A stretch of DNA of 64,000 nt from Marivita sp030148515 (GCF_048006345.1 NZ_CP180351.1:2480001-2544000), one strand, 5' to 3'. Shown: positions 26,655-36,242, counted from the first letter of the stretch. Translations and numbers: made by a program. The notes: a model not told the origin generated them from the letters alone.

Positions 26655-26972
26655 ACGCGTCTTGCAATAAATTCGCGACTTGCGAAACGGCAAGCATCAA
26701 CACTCCGTGAATGGCGACTGCCCTGACAAGCAAAGGCCTCAAAAAAGGCTTTCGCGTGGCTCGCGAAAACAAGTGCTGCCGCAGTGAAGATGGCGACCTC
26801 GACCAGTGTGCCTTGATCAACCGATCTCATGGAGCGGTTCATGGGATTTCTGCACGAAGACACACTGGCATACGTCTGCCGTATGAGTTCACCACGATAT
26901 TCGATTGGTCAGCCGCGCCTAACTTTTTGTAGCCTAAGTCAGCCTGTATGAAACGCCAAAGCAGTAACACCT
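26655..26972. other. Intergenic region before the hydroxy-acid oxidase operon
   Basis: This 318-bp stretch has no gene I can support. A hairpin-capable run, GCCTCAAAAAAGGC at about 26736, could end the LysR transcript, and the operon promoter is expected in its right half. Confidence 0.4.
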
Positions 26973-28169
26973 ATGTCGCCCCAACGCAGCCGCATATATT
27001 CGACCGAAGACGCGCGACGGCTTGCACGGCGGCGGCTGCCGCGCTTGGTTTTCGACTTTGTCGAGGGGGCTGCAGGCCGAGAGACAGGGGCCGCGCGCAA
27101 TCTGTCCCAATTCGATGAGATCATGTTGCAACCCCGGGTGATGGCGGATGTCTCGGTCTGTTCGCTGACAACCGAATTGCTGGGGCAGTCCCACGCATTG
27201 CCTTTCGGAATTGCTCCGATGGGTATGTGTAATCTGGTCCACCCCAGTGCGGACAAATCTCTGGCCAATGCCGCAAGGTCAATGGGTTTCCCGGTGTGCC
27301 TATCGTCGGCAGCATCCACGTCTATAGAAGACATGGCGCAGTTGGCTGCGGGGCATGCATGGTTTCAGCTTTATTTCGGGGCGTCCAAAGAAGCCTCGCT
27401 GGCCTTGGTAGACCGCGCCCGCACCGCGGGCTACGAAACATTGGTCCTCACGGTGGATGTCCCGCAGGTGTCCCGACGGCTGCGGGACCTGCGCAATGGC
27501 TTCTCTGTCCCATTCGGGATGTCGCCTCGTGCATTTCTCGACTTTGCGTCGCATCCGCGATGGTCGCTCAGCACGCTTGCGGCAGGCGCGCCGCGCCCGA
27601 TGAACTTTGAAGGCACCAACGGTGGCAACACCTTCGACCGGGGCGCAAGCCGGTCCGGCGCCGACTGGGCATTTCTGGACGTTCTGCGAAAGGAATGGCC
27701 TGGAAAGTTGATTGTCAAAGGCGTGACATCGGCGATTGATGCGCGCCGGGTCCGCAGCCTTGGAGCCGATGCCGTCTATGTGTCCAACCACGGGGCGCGG
27801 CAGCTTGACTCGGTCCCGCCCGCGATCCGCCTGTTGCCGTTGATCCGCGATGCTGTTGGACCAGATTTTCCGTTGCTTTTCGATAGTGGCATTCGCAATG
27901 GCGAAGACGTGGTCAAGGCCCTTGCTCTTGGCGCTGACTTTGTCATGATCGGCCGCCCGGCCCTTTTTGCCTTGGGCGCAGAAGGATCACGCGGGTTGAC
28001 TGCGCTGCTTCAGAGCTTTGCCTCGGATATTCGTGTCGTGATGGCGCAACTTGGCGTGACCTCGATCGATCAGCTTGGGCCCGACGTGCTCTTCGACAAC
28101 ACTGCGCGGGCCAGTGACACACCGGACACAAGAACGCAGGCGGCCATGCGGCTTGCCGCGAAACCCTGA
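26973..28169 (+). CDS. FMN-dependent alpha-hydroxy-acid oxidase/dehydrogenase
   Basis: This 398-residue TIM-barrel flavoenzyme belongs to the L-lactate dehydrogenase / glycolate oxidase / mandelate dehydrogenase family, which oxidises an L-2-hydroxy acid to a 2-oxo acid. Seen are PFGIAPMGMCNL near residue 76, the lysine segment KLIVKGVTS near 250, the catalytic histidine and arginine in VSNHGARQLD near 273, and the FMN phosphate loop FDSGIRNGEDVVKALALGAD. It is followed 15 bp later by a ThDP enzyme, so oxidation then C-C cleavage of a 2-oxo acid is a natural reading. Confidence 0.88.
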   Translation: MSPQRSRIYSTEDARRLARRRLPRLVFDFVEGAAGRETGAARNLSQFDEIMLQPRVMADVSVCSLTTELLGQSHALPFGIAPMGMCNLVHPSADKSLANAARSMGFPVCLSSAASTSIEDMAQLAAGHAWFQLYFGASKEASLALVDRARTAGYETLVLTVDVPQVSRRLRDLRNGFSVPFGMSPRAFLDFASHPRWSLSTLAAGAPRPMNFEGTNGGNTFDRGASRSGADWAFLDVLRKEWPGKLIVKGVTSAIDARRVRSLGADAVYVSNHGARQLDSVPPAIRLLPLIRDAVGPDFPLLFDSGIRNGEDVVKALALGADFVMIGRPALFALGAEGSRGLTALLQSFASDIRVVMAQLGVTSIDQLGPDVLFDNTARASDTPDTRTQAAMRLAAKP

Positions 28170-28184
28170 AATGAGATTGATCGC

Positions 28185-29903
28185 ATGACGGACCAAAAAA
28201 AGATCAGAGGTGGGGCGTTGCTTGCCCGCGCGCTCAAGGAAAAGGGGGTCGACCATGTGTTCACCCTCGCGGGCGGCTTTTGCAATCCGGCACTGGAAGG
28301 GTTCATGGAGTGTCAGATGCCGGTCATCAACGCCCCCCATGAACAGATCGCGGGGCATCTCGCAGACGGCCATGCGCGTATCACGCGCAAGCCGGTGGTC
28401 TGTCTAGTGGGGCCCGAAGGCTTTGCCAACGCCGTGCCCGCCATGCTCGAAGCCGGTGGCGAACGCAGCCCGGTCATTTTCGTGACTGGCTCCTCCACTC
28501 TCAAGCGTCAGGGCGCGGGTGGGTTCAAAGAGATTGACGATGTCGCCATCGCGGCTCCGCTGGTGAAGTATTCGGTTCAGATCACAGATGGAGAGCGGAT
28601 CAGCGAATTCGTCAATCGCGCCTGGATCGCCGCGACCACGGGGTACCCCGGCCCAGTTCATATCTCGCTGCCGGTGGACATCATGTTTTCGTCCTTCGCG
28701 CCGGATGCGGGTCTTGACGAGCGCCCGTTCTACCGCGCCGCTCGACCGGTGGCGCGTGCGTGGCCTGATCCTACGGCTCTTGAGGTGGTTCTGGAAAAGG
28801 TGAAACGCGCCGAGCGTCCGGTCATCATCGGTGGCCACGGCATCTGGTGGTCGAAATCCGAGGACAAGCTGGAACAGGTCGGAAAAGCTCTGCGCCTGCC
28901 GGTCTTCAATGTGCCCTACCATTCCAAGCTGCTGGGAGAGGAATGCGAGGCCTATATGGGACTGGCAGATTTTCACCAATACCACCCGTCCAAACCCGCC
29001 ATCCACGAAGCAGATCTGGTGCTGATGATCGGAGGCCGCCTGGACAACCAGATGAATTTCGGCAACCCGCCGTTCTTCACCAAAGAGCAGACGCTGATTT
29101 GCATCAACGGTAGCCACGAGGAACTGGAATACAATCAGGCCGCAGATGAGGTGCTGCTGTCCGACCCCGCCGCGTTCCTCGAAGCGCTTGAGGGTGTGGG
29201 CAAGACCTGGCCTGACTGGTTTGATTTGCAGCGCACGCGCCGCGCCGCGTGGGTTGATGAATGGTATGCGCATATCGAGGCCGAGTCCGCCAAGCCGGGC
29301 AAGATGCACCCGCTGCAACTCTCGCTGGATGTTCAAGAACAGATGGGTGACGAGGACTGGCTGATCTTTGACGGCGGCAACACGCATTTCTGGTCCGAAA
29401 TCGCGGTGAACATGGCGGGGTGGCGCGGCCAGAAACTGGGCGGGATCATGCATCCCGGCAATTACTCACTGCTTGGGGTTGGCGTGTCCTTTGGCGTGTC
29501 GGCCAAGGCGCTGCACCCAGAGCACAATGTGGTCGTCATTTCGGGGGATGGGGCGTTTCTGTCAGGGGGCCTTTCGATTAAATCCGCATTTCAGGACAAC
29601 CTCCCAATCACTATCGTGATCGACAACAATGGTGGTCTGGACTGTATCTCACAACAGCAGGAACGCCTGTTTGCAAACGGCAAACACTTCGCAACCGACT
29701 TCCGTGACATTCCCTTCCATAGCATGTGCGAAGGCATGGGAGGACATGGTGAATTGGTGGAAACGCGCGACCAGCTCGCCCCTGCCCTGAAACGTGCCAT
29801 GGCCAGCGGCAAGGTTGCCATCGTCAACGTCAAATGTCGCGGGGTGATCAGCCCCATCGTAGCGGCGACATCTGACAAACGCGACAAGGCTTCGATCGAA
29901 TAA
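28185..29903 (+). CDS. Thiamine diphosphate-dependent enzyme (acetolactate synthase-like)
   Basis: This 572-residue protein has the three-domain build of 2-oxo-acid decarboxylases and acetolactate synthases. The activating glutamate is in APHEQIAGHLADGHAR near residue 49, and the ThDP/Mg motif runs GDGAFLSGGLSIKSAF, followed by NN, near 455. No acetolactate synthase small subunit is present, and its partners are an oxidase, a HIUase-like protein and a DmdA-like enzyme. That points to catabolism, such as decarboxylation of a 2-oxo acid or cleavage of an acyl group, rather than branched-chain amino-acid synthesis. Confidence 0.87.
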   Translation: MTDQKKIRGGALLARALKEKGVDHVFTLAGGFCNPALEGFMECQMPVINAPHEQIAGHLADGHARITRKPVVCLVGPEGFANAVPAMLEAGGERSPVIFVTGSSTLKRQGAGGFKEIDDVAIAAPLVKYSVQITDGERISEFVNRAWIAATTGYPGPVHISLPVDIMFSSFAPDAGLDERPFYRAARPVARAWPDPTALEVVLEKVKRAERPVIIGGHGIWWSKSEDKLEQVGKALRLPVFNVPYHSKLLGEECEAYMGLADFHQYHPSKPAIHEADLVLMIGGRLDNQMNFGNPPFFTKEQTLICINGSHEELEYNQAADEVLLSDPAAFLEALEGVGKTWPDWFDLQRTRRAAWVDEWYAHIEAESAKPGKMHPLQLSLDVQEQMGDEDWLIFDGGNTHFWSEIAVNMAGWRGQKLGGIMHPGNYSLLGVGVSFGVSAKALHPEHNVVVISGDGAFLSGGLSIKSAFQDNLPITIVIDNNGGLDCISQQQERLFANGKHFATDFRDIPFHSMCEGMGGHGELVETRDQLAPALKRAMASGKVAIVNVKCRGVISPIVAATSDKRDKASIE

Positions 29904-30238
29904 TGGCAATGCTTAGCTCGCATACGCTGAACGGAAGCGACGGCACCCACGCGGGTGGGATCGCTGTCACACTGACGAACCTGATACATGGAGCAATCGT
30001 TTTCACCGCGCGGATGGATGACGGTGGCCGCCTGTCGCAAGACATCGACGCGCAGGTGATTTATCCGGATGCCACCTATGAATTGGTGTTTGACACAGGG
30101 CCCTACTGGGCCGCCCGTAACATCCCGGCGACGGTCACCCAGATTGCCCTGCGCTTTGCGATGCCCGACCCAGAGGGTAAATACCACATGCCGGTGATCC
30201 TGAACCCCAATTCCTATTCGATGTGGACGTCACGCTGA
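29903..30238 (+). CDS. HIUase/transthyretin-like protein with altered C-terminus
   Basis: This 111-residue protein resembles 5-hydroxyisourate hydrolase. It has the N-terminal histidine (LSSHTLNGSDG), an arginine in DDGGRLSQD, the TG.YW segment (FDTGPYWAARNIP) and the second histidine in KYHMPVILNPNSYS. The usual C-terminal YRGS is absent; the protein ends SMWTSR. No other urate-pathway gene is in the window. It overlaps the ThDP gene by 1 bp (TAATG) and the next gene by 1 bp (TGATG), so it is tightly coupled. It may hydrolyse a different lactam or amide. Confidence 0.78.
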   Translation: MAMLSSHTLNGSDGTHAGGIAVTLTNLIHGAIVFTARMDDGGRLSQDIDAQVIYPDATYELVFDTGPYWAARNIPATVTQIALRFAMPDPEGKYHMPVILNPNSYSMWTSR

Positions 30239-31347
30239 TGGATGGCCTGAACATGTCGCGGCGTATCCGCCGCACACCATATACCGATCGCGTCGAACAA
30301 GCGGGCGTGCGCGGTTTTTCCGTTGTCAATCACATGCTTCTACCCAAGGCGTTTCAGCCATCAGTCGAAGAAGACTACTGGCACCTGCGAGAGCACGTCC
30401 AAATTTGGGACGTCTCCTGCCAGCGTCAGGTCCAGATCACCGGACCGGATGCCGCAATGCTTTTGCAATGGATGACGCCCCGCAATATCGCACGCGCAAA
30501 GGTCGGAGATTGTTTCTATATCCCGATCATCGACGCAAAGGCGGGTATGATCAACGATCCAGTCATGCTGAAGCTGGCCGAGGATCGTTTCTGGCTGTCC
30601 ATCGCCGACAGTGATGTGTTGCTCTATGCGATGGGCCTGGCTTTGGGGCGGGGCTTGGAAGTCGAAGTCAGTGAGCCTGACGTCTCGCCGCTGGCCATCC
30701 AAGGCCCCAAGGCCGAAAACGTGGTGGCAGAGCTTTTCGGGGACCACATCCGCGACATCGGCTTTTTCAAATTCGGCTGGGTCGATTTTCAGGGCACCCG
30801 GCAACTGATCGCCCGTTCCGGCTATTCGCGGCAGGGCGGCTTTGAGATTTACTTGAACGGTGGCCACCTTGGCTCAGCCCTCTGGGATGCCGTTTGGGAG
30901 GCAGGTCAGGCGCATGATATCAGCCCCGGTTGCCCAAACCTGATCGAACGGATCGAAGGCGGCCTGTTGTCTTACGGCAATGAATTCACGCGAGAAAATA
31001 ATCCGTTCGAAATCGGGCATGGAAAGTTCTGCGTGGTCGACGGTTCAATCGACTATATTGGTAGGGCCGCACTTCAACAGATCGCGACGGCGGGGCCGAC
31101 CCGTGAAATCCGCGGTGTGGCGTTTGACGGCGGTCCCTGCCCTACCTGTTCAAAACCCTGGGCCGTCATGGTGGAAGATGTCCGCGTCGGTCAGGTGACC
31201 TCCGCCATTTGGTCCCCACGCCTCAAGCGAAATGTCGGCCAATCACTGATCGACCGTGGGTACTGGGATGCGGGACAGGAAGTCGAAGTCCACTCTCAGG
31301 ATGGAATGGTTCGATCGGGAGAGGTTTCGCTGCTTCCCTTTGCCTGA
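30238..31347 (+). CDS. DmdA-like tetrahydrofolate-dependent demethylase (GcvT fold)
   Basis: This 369-residue protein has the GcvT aminomethyltransferase fold and is strikingly like DMSP demethylase DmdA, which moves a methyl group to tetrahydrofolate. DmdA-like stretches include RRIRRTPYTDRVEQAG at the start, NHMLLPKAF, EHVQIWDVSCQRQV near residue 60, ARSGYSRQGGFEIY, and IERIEGGLLSYGNEFTREN. The start at 30238 overlaps the preceding stop; an ATG five codons later (30253, MSRRIRRTP) gives the canonical DmdA N-terminus and is also plausible. It could act on DMSP or on a related sulfonium or quaternary amine. Its 3' end overlaps the convergent Ldh-type gene by 52 bp. Confidence 0.85.
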   Translation: MDGLNMSRRIRRTPYTDRVEQAGVRGFSVVNHMLLPKAFQPSVEEDYWHLREHVQIWDVSCQRQVQITGPDAAMLLQWMTPRNIARAKVGDCFYIPIIDAKAGMINDPVMLKLAEDRFWLSIADSDVLLYAMGLALGRGLEVEVSEPDVSPLAIQGPKAENVVAELFGDHIRDIGFFKFGWVDFQGTRQLIARSGYSRQGGFEIYLNGGHLGSALWDAVWEAGQAHDISPGCPNLIERIEGGLLSYGNEFTRENNPFEIGHGKFCVVDGSIDYIGRAALQQIATAGPTREIRGVAFDGGPCPTCSKPWAVMVEDVRVGQVTSAIWSPRLKRNVGQSLIDRGYWDAGQEVEVHSQDGMVRSGEVSLLPFA

Positions 31348-32360
31348 TCGTTGGCTGCGTCCTGAAGGGCGTCCCATGTTCTTGCAGGCAATTCCACGGT
31401 GACGCGGCCCTTCCGTTGCATGGCCTCGCGTTCGCCGCAAACCTCGACACGGTCGAAGCCTTCAGCCGGCGGGCAGTTTCGAAGCTCCGAGAGGATCGCT
31501 TCGGCAGCGCGCTGCATAGGCCCCGCATCCCGGTATCGCGCGGTGTCCACCACAAGGATGAATGTATTGCATTCAACCCGTGCCGGTCCCAGCATCGCAT
31601 CGCAGATAAGTTCGCCCATGGTGGCAAGACCATAACCCAGCGCGCCACCCTTGGGCAGGATGGCACCGCCATCAAAGTAATCTGCTGGGTCGGTTGTCGG
31701 GCTGCCGTCCCGATCAAGAACCGAACCTTCCGGCAGGGTTGCCCCGGCGCGCCGTGCTGCGTAAATCCACCCGCCCGCAATCTGTCCCGTCGCGCAATCC
31801 AGCACCACCGGCCCATTCGTGCCGCCCGGAATGCCCAGACACCACGGATTTGTCGGCAAGACCGCCTTTCGGCCGCCATGTGGTGCTACCATGCGCCACC
31901 GCTCACGCGCACCTCCGCCGCAGGCGATGAACAGACAGCCCGCCTGCGCCGCATGTTCTGCAAAAGCCCCCAATCGCCCCGTGTGTCCGGTATTGCGTAC
32001 AGCCACAGCGGCAACTCCGAAGTCGCGCGCGGCGCGTATCCCGGCCTCCGTCGCAACCGCCAAAGCAAGAATGCCAATCCCGCCGCGCCCATCGACATGT
32101 ACGGTTGCCCCCGGCCCCATGTTCACTTCCGGCGCGACATTTGCGGCCAGATACCCCCGTCTGAATTCATCCCGGTATTGAAGCGCCCGCATGAGTCCGT
32201 GGGATTCGACACCGCAAAGCTCTGCATCCGTCAGATGATCCGCTATCGCTTCGGCACGTTCCGTGTCGCAGCCACCCGACAACAAAATCTGGATCGCACA
32301 GGCACGGGCCTGAGCGACCGGCACAGACACACGATCCTCGGTCAAACGAAGCTTGCTCAA
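31296..32360 (-). CDS. Ldh/malate dehydrogenase type 2 oxidoreductase
   Basis: This 354-residue protein belongs to the NAD(P)-dependent LDH2/MDH2 family, which reduces or oxidises 2-oxo/2-hydroxy acids or cyclic imino acids. Family marks are LCGVESHGLMRA with the catalytic histidine near residue 52, VAVRNTGHTGRLGAFAE near 120, LPTNPWCLGIPG near 165 and GYGLATMGELICDAML near 240. There is no good ATG; a TTG at 32360 overlaps the ABC ATPase stop (TTGA) and is my preferred start. It is the last gene of the peptide-type ABC operon. The 52-bp overlap with the DmdA-like gene is unusually long. Confidence 0.83.
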   Translation of the reverse strand: MSKLRLTEDRVSVPVAQARACAIQILLSGGCDTERAEAIADHLTDAELCGVESHGLMRALQYRDEFRRGYLAANVAPEVNMGPGATVHVDGRGGIGILALAVATEAGIRAARDFGVAAVAVRNTGHTGRLGAFAEHAAQAGCLFIACGGGARERWRMVAPHGGRKAVLPTNPWCLGIPGGTNGPVVLDCATGQIAGGWIYAARRAGATLPEGSVLDRDGSPTTDPADYFDGGAILPKGGALGYGLATMGELICDAMLGPARVECNTFILVVDTARYRDAGPMQRAAEAILSELRNCPPAEGFDRVEVCGEREAMQRKGRVTVELPARTWDALQDAANDQAKGSSETSPDRTIPS

Positions 32361-34402
32361 GCGTAGCGCTCCGCGACGTCTGCGTGCTGCACAGCTTCCA
32401 GGTCCTCGATTGTGTGGTGACATCTGATTCCATGGCCGTCCGCGCGGTAACGCCAGGGCGGCGCATCGCTATCGCAGATCGGCCCGATTTTGCGCGGGCA
32501 CCGGCGTTGAAACGGACAGCCCCTTGCCGGCGGCGACAACTCGACCACGTCATCCGCGCTGAGAGTTGGGGCAGTGTCCGGGTCAGGTTCCAGAACAGCG
32601 CCAAGCAGAACTTCGGTATACGGGTGCGACGGTGTGGCGTAGACGTCAGCTGACGGTCCCAACTCGCACAGACGCCCCTGATAAAGCACTGCAACACGAT
32701 CTGACAATGCCCGTACAACGGCGAGGTCATGGCTCACGAACACGTATGTGGTGCCCTGCGTCGACTTGAGATCGTTCAACAGATCAAGAACCGCCGCTTG
32801 TACGGAGACATCCAGAGCCGACGTGACCTCGTCACACAGCACGAGATCGGGATCGGCGGCAAACGCACGCGCGATGGCGACACGCTGCTTTTCACCGCCC
32901 GAAAGTTGACTGGGCAAGCGGTCCAGATAATGCGCGCCCAGTCGCACCCGCTCCAGAATTTCGGCGGACCGTTTATATAGAGCGTCGCCGCTCAGACCGA
33001 AATACAGCTTCAGGGGTTGTTCGAGAATTTGCGCGATGGTCTGGCGCGGATTGAGACTGTCGTCCGGGTTTTGAAATATCAGCTGTATCCTACGCAGATG
33101 ATCCGGGCTGCGCTGCTCCACTTCGGGGGCCAACGCCTCGACGCCCGCAAACGTAATCTTGCCGTCCGACGGCGGCAGCAAGCCTGCAACTGCCTTCAGG
33201 ATGGTCGATTTGCCCGAACCGCTTTCCCCGACAAGGCCCAGCGTTTCTCCTTTGGCTACGGTGATTTCGATACCATCGACCGTGGCAACCGAAGCGCTGT
33301 CACGTCCCAGCAGTTTGTCCAGCAATCGGGGCCGATTGTAGCGGATCGCCACGTTATCAAGCCGCAAAGCCGGAATGGCGTCGCTGTCCAGTTTTGCCGG
33401 CATCGCGCCGCTGCCCGTCAAAGAAAGTTCTTCGGCATGTTCGTGGCGGAAGCACCGGACTGACTCACCGCTCGGCAAGAGCTCCAGAACAGGCCGACGG
33501 CTGCGACATTGATCCTGCGCCAAGGCACAGCGGTCGACGAAAGAACACCCCTGACCTGCGCCACCCGGCGCGGGCGGACGGCCATCCAACGCCACAGGAA
33601 GACGCGGATCGCTCAGCCGTGGGATCGAGGCCAGCAAGCCGCGCGCATATGGATGCACAGGAGCCTTGAGAACCTGACGCGTGGAGCCATCGAGCACAAC
33701 CTCACCGGCATACATCACCACGACACGGTCACAGACACGCGCAATCGCACCCAGATCATGGCTGACATAAACCATGGCCATGTCCCGGTCGCGCGCAATG
33801 TCGCGCAGCAACTCGAGGATATGGGCCTGCGTCGTCACATCGAGACCGGTCGTCGGCTCATCGAGCAAGAGCGCTGTCGGCTCGCCAGCCAAGGCCATTG
33901 CGATTGCGGCGCGCTGCTGTTGCCCGCCAGACAACTCATGCGGAAAGCGGGTCATAATCGCGGCAGGATCAGGCAGCCTGACCTGGCCCAGGAGTTCGAT
34001 TGCCTTTGCGGAAAACTCGGACTGCGGCACACCCGAATGCAGACGCAGCGCTTCAATCAACTGTGCACCGATCCGCAAGGTCGGCGTCAGGGACTGGCCC
34101 GAGTTCTGCGGAATCAACGCAAGTTCACCACCGCGTATTTTCTCAAGCTCGGTGCGCGAGCGGGCGAACATGTCCTGCCCCTGGAAAGCGACGGACCCCT
34201 CAAGCAGGCGTAATCCGCGTTTCAAGTAACCCATGGCCGCCAGAGCCAGCGTCGACTTCCCCGAACCGCTCTCACCCACGATACCGATGGTTTCGCCTGT
34301 CTTTACGGTCAGGTCGATGTCCCGCAGGACCGGTAGGATCGCCCCCGACTTGCCCGTGAATCCAACGGAGATATTGCGGATCTCGATCAGCGGCGCGCTC
34401 AT
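32357..34402 (-). CDS. Peptide-type ABC transporter, fused dual ATP-binding protein
   Basis: This 681-residue protein joins two ATPase units, DppD-like then DppF-like. The first has Walker A GESGSGKST near residue 40, signature ELSGGQQQRAAIAMAL and Walker B ALLLDEPTTGLD; the second has GESGSGKST near 390, QLSGGEKQRVAIARAF and LVLCDEVTSALD. Each is followed by a cysteine-rich oligopeptide-transporter tail (CSFVDRCALAQDQC; CPFQRRCPRKIGPIC). It powers the two permeases just upstream. The ATG at 34402 overlaps the DppC-like stop by 4 bp. Confidence 0.92.
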   Translation of the reverse strand: MSAPLIEIRNISVGFTGKSGAILPVLRDIDLTVKTGETIGIVGESGSGKSTLALAAMGYLKRGLRLLEGSVAFQGQDMFARSRTELEKIRGGELALIPQNSGQSLTPTLRIGAQLIEALRLHSGVPQSEFSAKAIELLGQVRLPDPAAIMTRFPHELSGGQQQRAAIAMALAGEPTALLLDEPTTGLDVTTQAHILELLRDIARDRDMAMVYVSHDLGAIARVCDRVVVMYAGEVVLDGSTRQVLKAPVHPYARGLLASIPRLSDPRLPVALDGRPPAPGGAGQGCSFVDRCALAQDQCRSRRPVLELLPSGESVRCFRHEHAEELSLTGSGAMPAKLDSDAIPALRLDNVAIRYNRPRLLDKLLGRDSASVATVDGIEITVAKGETLGLVGESGSGKSTILKAVAGLLPPSDGKITFAGVEALAPEVEQRSPDHLRRIQLIFQNPDDSLNPRQTIAQILEQPLKLYFGLSGDALYKRSAEILERVRLGAHYLDRLPSQLSGGEKQRVAIARAFAADPDLVLCDEVTSALDVSVQAAVLDLLNDLKSTQGTTYVFVSHDLAVVRALSDRVAVLYQGRLCELGPSADVYATPSHPYTEVLLGAVLEPDPDTAPTLSADDVVELSPPARGCPFQRRCPRKIGPICDSDAPPWRYRADGHGIRCHHTIEDLEAVQHADVAERYA

Positions 34403-35286
34403 ACCGGAGCCTTCTGCGCACGGTCGATGCCAAGCGCTTTCGCGAGAGCATCCGCCGTCAGGTTGATCCCGATGATAAGCGACGACAGAGCGATCACAGG
34501 TCCCAGCACACCCCAAGGGGCAAAAGACATAAATCCGCGCGCGTCCGCGATCATCAGACCCCAATCCGGCGTCGGTGGAGAGACCCCAAATCCGAGGAAG
34601 GACAGCGATGAAAACGCCAGCAACATCCACAACCAACGCATCGCACCTTCGACCATAAGCGTGTCCAGAACATTGGGCAGCAATTCACGGCGGATGATCG
34701 TCAGACGGCTATGCCCGCGTGCCCGAGCAGCTGAAACAAAGTCGCGCGCCACCACATCATGTGTGGCAGCCCGGGCAATCCGGATCACAGGAATTCCGTA
34801 GAAGAAGGCAAGCGTCGGGATCAGCACTTCGATGCCGGTGCCGAAAGTCACGATCAGCACCAGCATTTTCAGAATCCATGGCAGCGAAAGAAAGGCGTCA
34901 ACCACGCGCATCAGCACTTCATCCACACGCCCGCCGACCAGTCCGAACAAAATACCCACGAACCCACCCCAAGTGACGGCGATCGGCGTGGCAATCCCAG
35001 TCACCAGAAGGGCTTCGCGTCCGCCCAGCAAGACACGTGAGAAAACATCGCGGCCCAAGTGATCGGTGCCCAGCCAATGGGCCGCATCGGGCCCCGTCAG
35101 CATCAACGTCGAATTCATCGCCTTGTAGTCATAGGGAACAACCCAGGGGCTGACGATGGCCAGAACCACGTGGAACACCACAAGAAACAGTCCGATTGCA
35201 CCAGAGGGACGCGATATCACATCCCTTAAGACCGACATCGCCCGGTTCCATGGAGTGTTCTGCGGAGGGTTTGATGCCAGGGTCAT
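34399..35286 (-). CDS. Peptide-type ABC permease, DppC-like
   Basis: This 295-residue inner-membrane permease has the N-terminal OppC segment with helix 1 (AIGLFLVVFHVVLAIVSPWVV), the conserved HWLGTDHLGRDVFSR near residue 70, and the ATPase-docking loop VSAARARGHSRLTIIRRELLPN. The start at 35286 gives the usual short cytosolic N-terminus. It overlaps both neighbours by 4 bp, which signals tight coupling. Confidence 0.92.
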   Translation of the reverse strand: MTLASNPPQNTPWNRAMSVLRDVISRPSGAIGLFLVVFHVVLAIVSPWVVPYDYKAMNSTLMLTGPDAAHWLGTDHLGRDVFSRVLLGGREALLVTGIATPIAVTWGGFVGILFGLVGGRVDEVLMRVVDAFLSLPWILKMLVLIVTFGTGIEVLIPTLAFFYGIPVIRIARAATHDVVARDFVSAARARGHSRLTIIRRELLPNVLDTLMVEGAMRWLWMLLAFSSLSFLGFGVSPPTPDWGLMIADARGFMSFAPWGVLGPVIALSSLIIGINLTADALAKALGIDRAQKAPV

Positions 35287-36242
35287 CCGCGCCTCATGTG
35301 CAATGTACGCAGGCGAGGGTTGGCGAACATTGTCAGGATATCCGCCGACAGGTTCACACAGACGTACACCGTGGCGACAATCAAAGCGATGGCCTGAACA
35401 ACGGGCAAATCCCGATCCGAGATGGCGTCGATCATCATCCGCCCCAATCCAGGATAATTGAACACGACCTCGATCACGACGACGCCGCCCAATAGCCATG
35501 CAATCGTCAGCGCAACGACATTGATCGCGGGCAGTAGGGCGTTGGGCAAAGCGTGCCGGAATACAATCCGCCAATATGGTACGCCCTTGAGAGTCGCCAT
35601 CTGGATATAATCACCCGCCATGACCTCGATCACCGAGGATCGGACCATGCGCAGAATATGCGCTGTCATCACCATGGTCAGGACCAGAACCGGCAACATG
35701 ATTTCAGGGAAAAACTCGGCTGCGGGCGCGCTTGCGGATGTCAGCACGATCCCGGGCAACCAACCCAGCCAAACCGAAAACACAAGGATCAGAACCGTGG
35801 CCGACACAAATTCGGGGATCGTCATTGCGAAAATCGTCAGCGTGGACAAGATCAGATCCACCGGACGGTCACGCCACAACCCGGTGACCACTCCAAGGAA
35901 GATTGCCAACGGCACACCCAATGCAAGCGAACACGCCGCCAGCAACAACGAGTTGGCCAGGCGATCACCAACCAGTTCGGCAATGCTTTTTTGTCCGTTG
36001 GCCGAAACACCCAGATCGCCGCGGATAGCACTGGTCGCCCAGTCAAGGTAACGTTCGACTGCGGGACGGTTCAAACCCTGTGCCTCGCGGCAGTTTTCAA
36101 GCAACTTGCCCTGCGCTTCGCGTTCTAGAAACGCCGTGCAGGCATCCCCGGGCAGCATTTCCACGCCTGCGAAAATGATCATCGAGACGATTACAACCGT
36201 AGTCGCACCGAGAAACATACGTCGCAAAAGCATACGAAGCAT
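35283..36242 (-). CDS. Peptide-type ABC permease, DppB-like
   Basis: This 319-residue permease has the DppB layout: a first helix (GATTVVIVSMIIFAGVEML), a periplasmic segment with LNRPAVERYLDW, then five helices. The docking loop is GDYIQMATLKGVPYWRIVFRHALPNAL, and the ending region contains NYPGLGRMMIDAISDRDLPVVQ, both typical. It stands after a stem-loop downstream of the binding-protein gene. Confidence 0.92.
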   Translation of the reverse strand: MLRMLLRRMFLGATTVVIVSMIIFAGVEMLPGDACTAFLEREAQGKLLENCREAQGLNRPAVERYLDWATSAIRGDLGVSANGQKSIAELVGDRLANSLLLAACSLALGVPLAIFLGVVTGLWRDRPVDLILSTLTIFAMTIPEFVSATVLILVFSVWLGWLPGIVLTSASAPAAEFFPEIMLPVLVLTMVMTAHILRMVRSSVIEVMAGDYIQMATLKGVPYWRIVFRHALPNALLPAINVVALTIAWLLGGVVVIEVVFNYPGLGRMMIDAISDRDLPVVQAIALIVATVYVCVNLSADILTMFANPRLRTLHMRRG

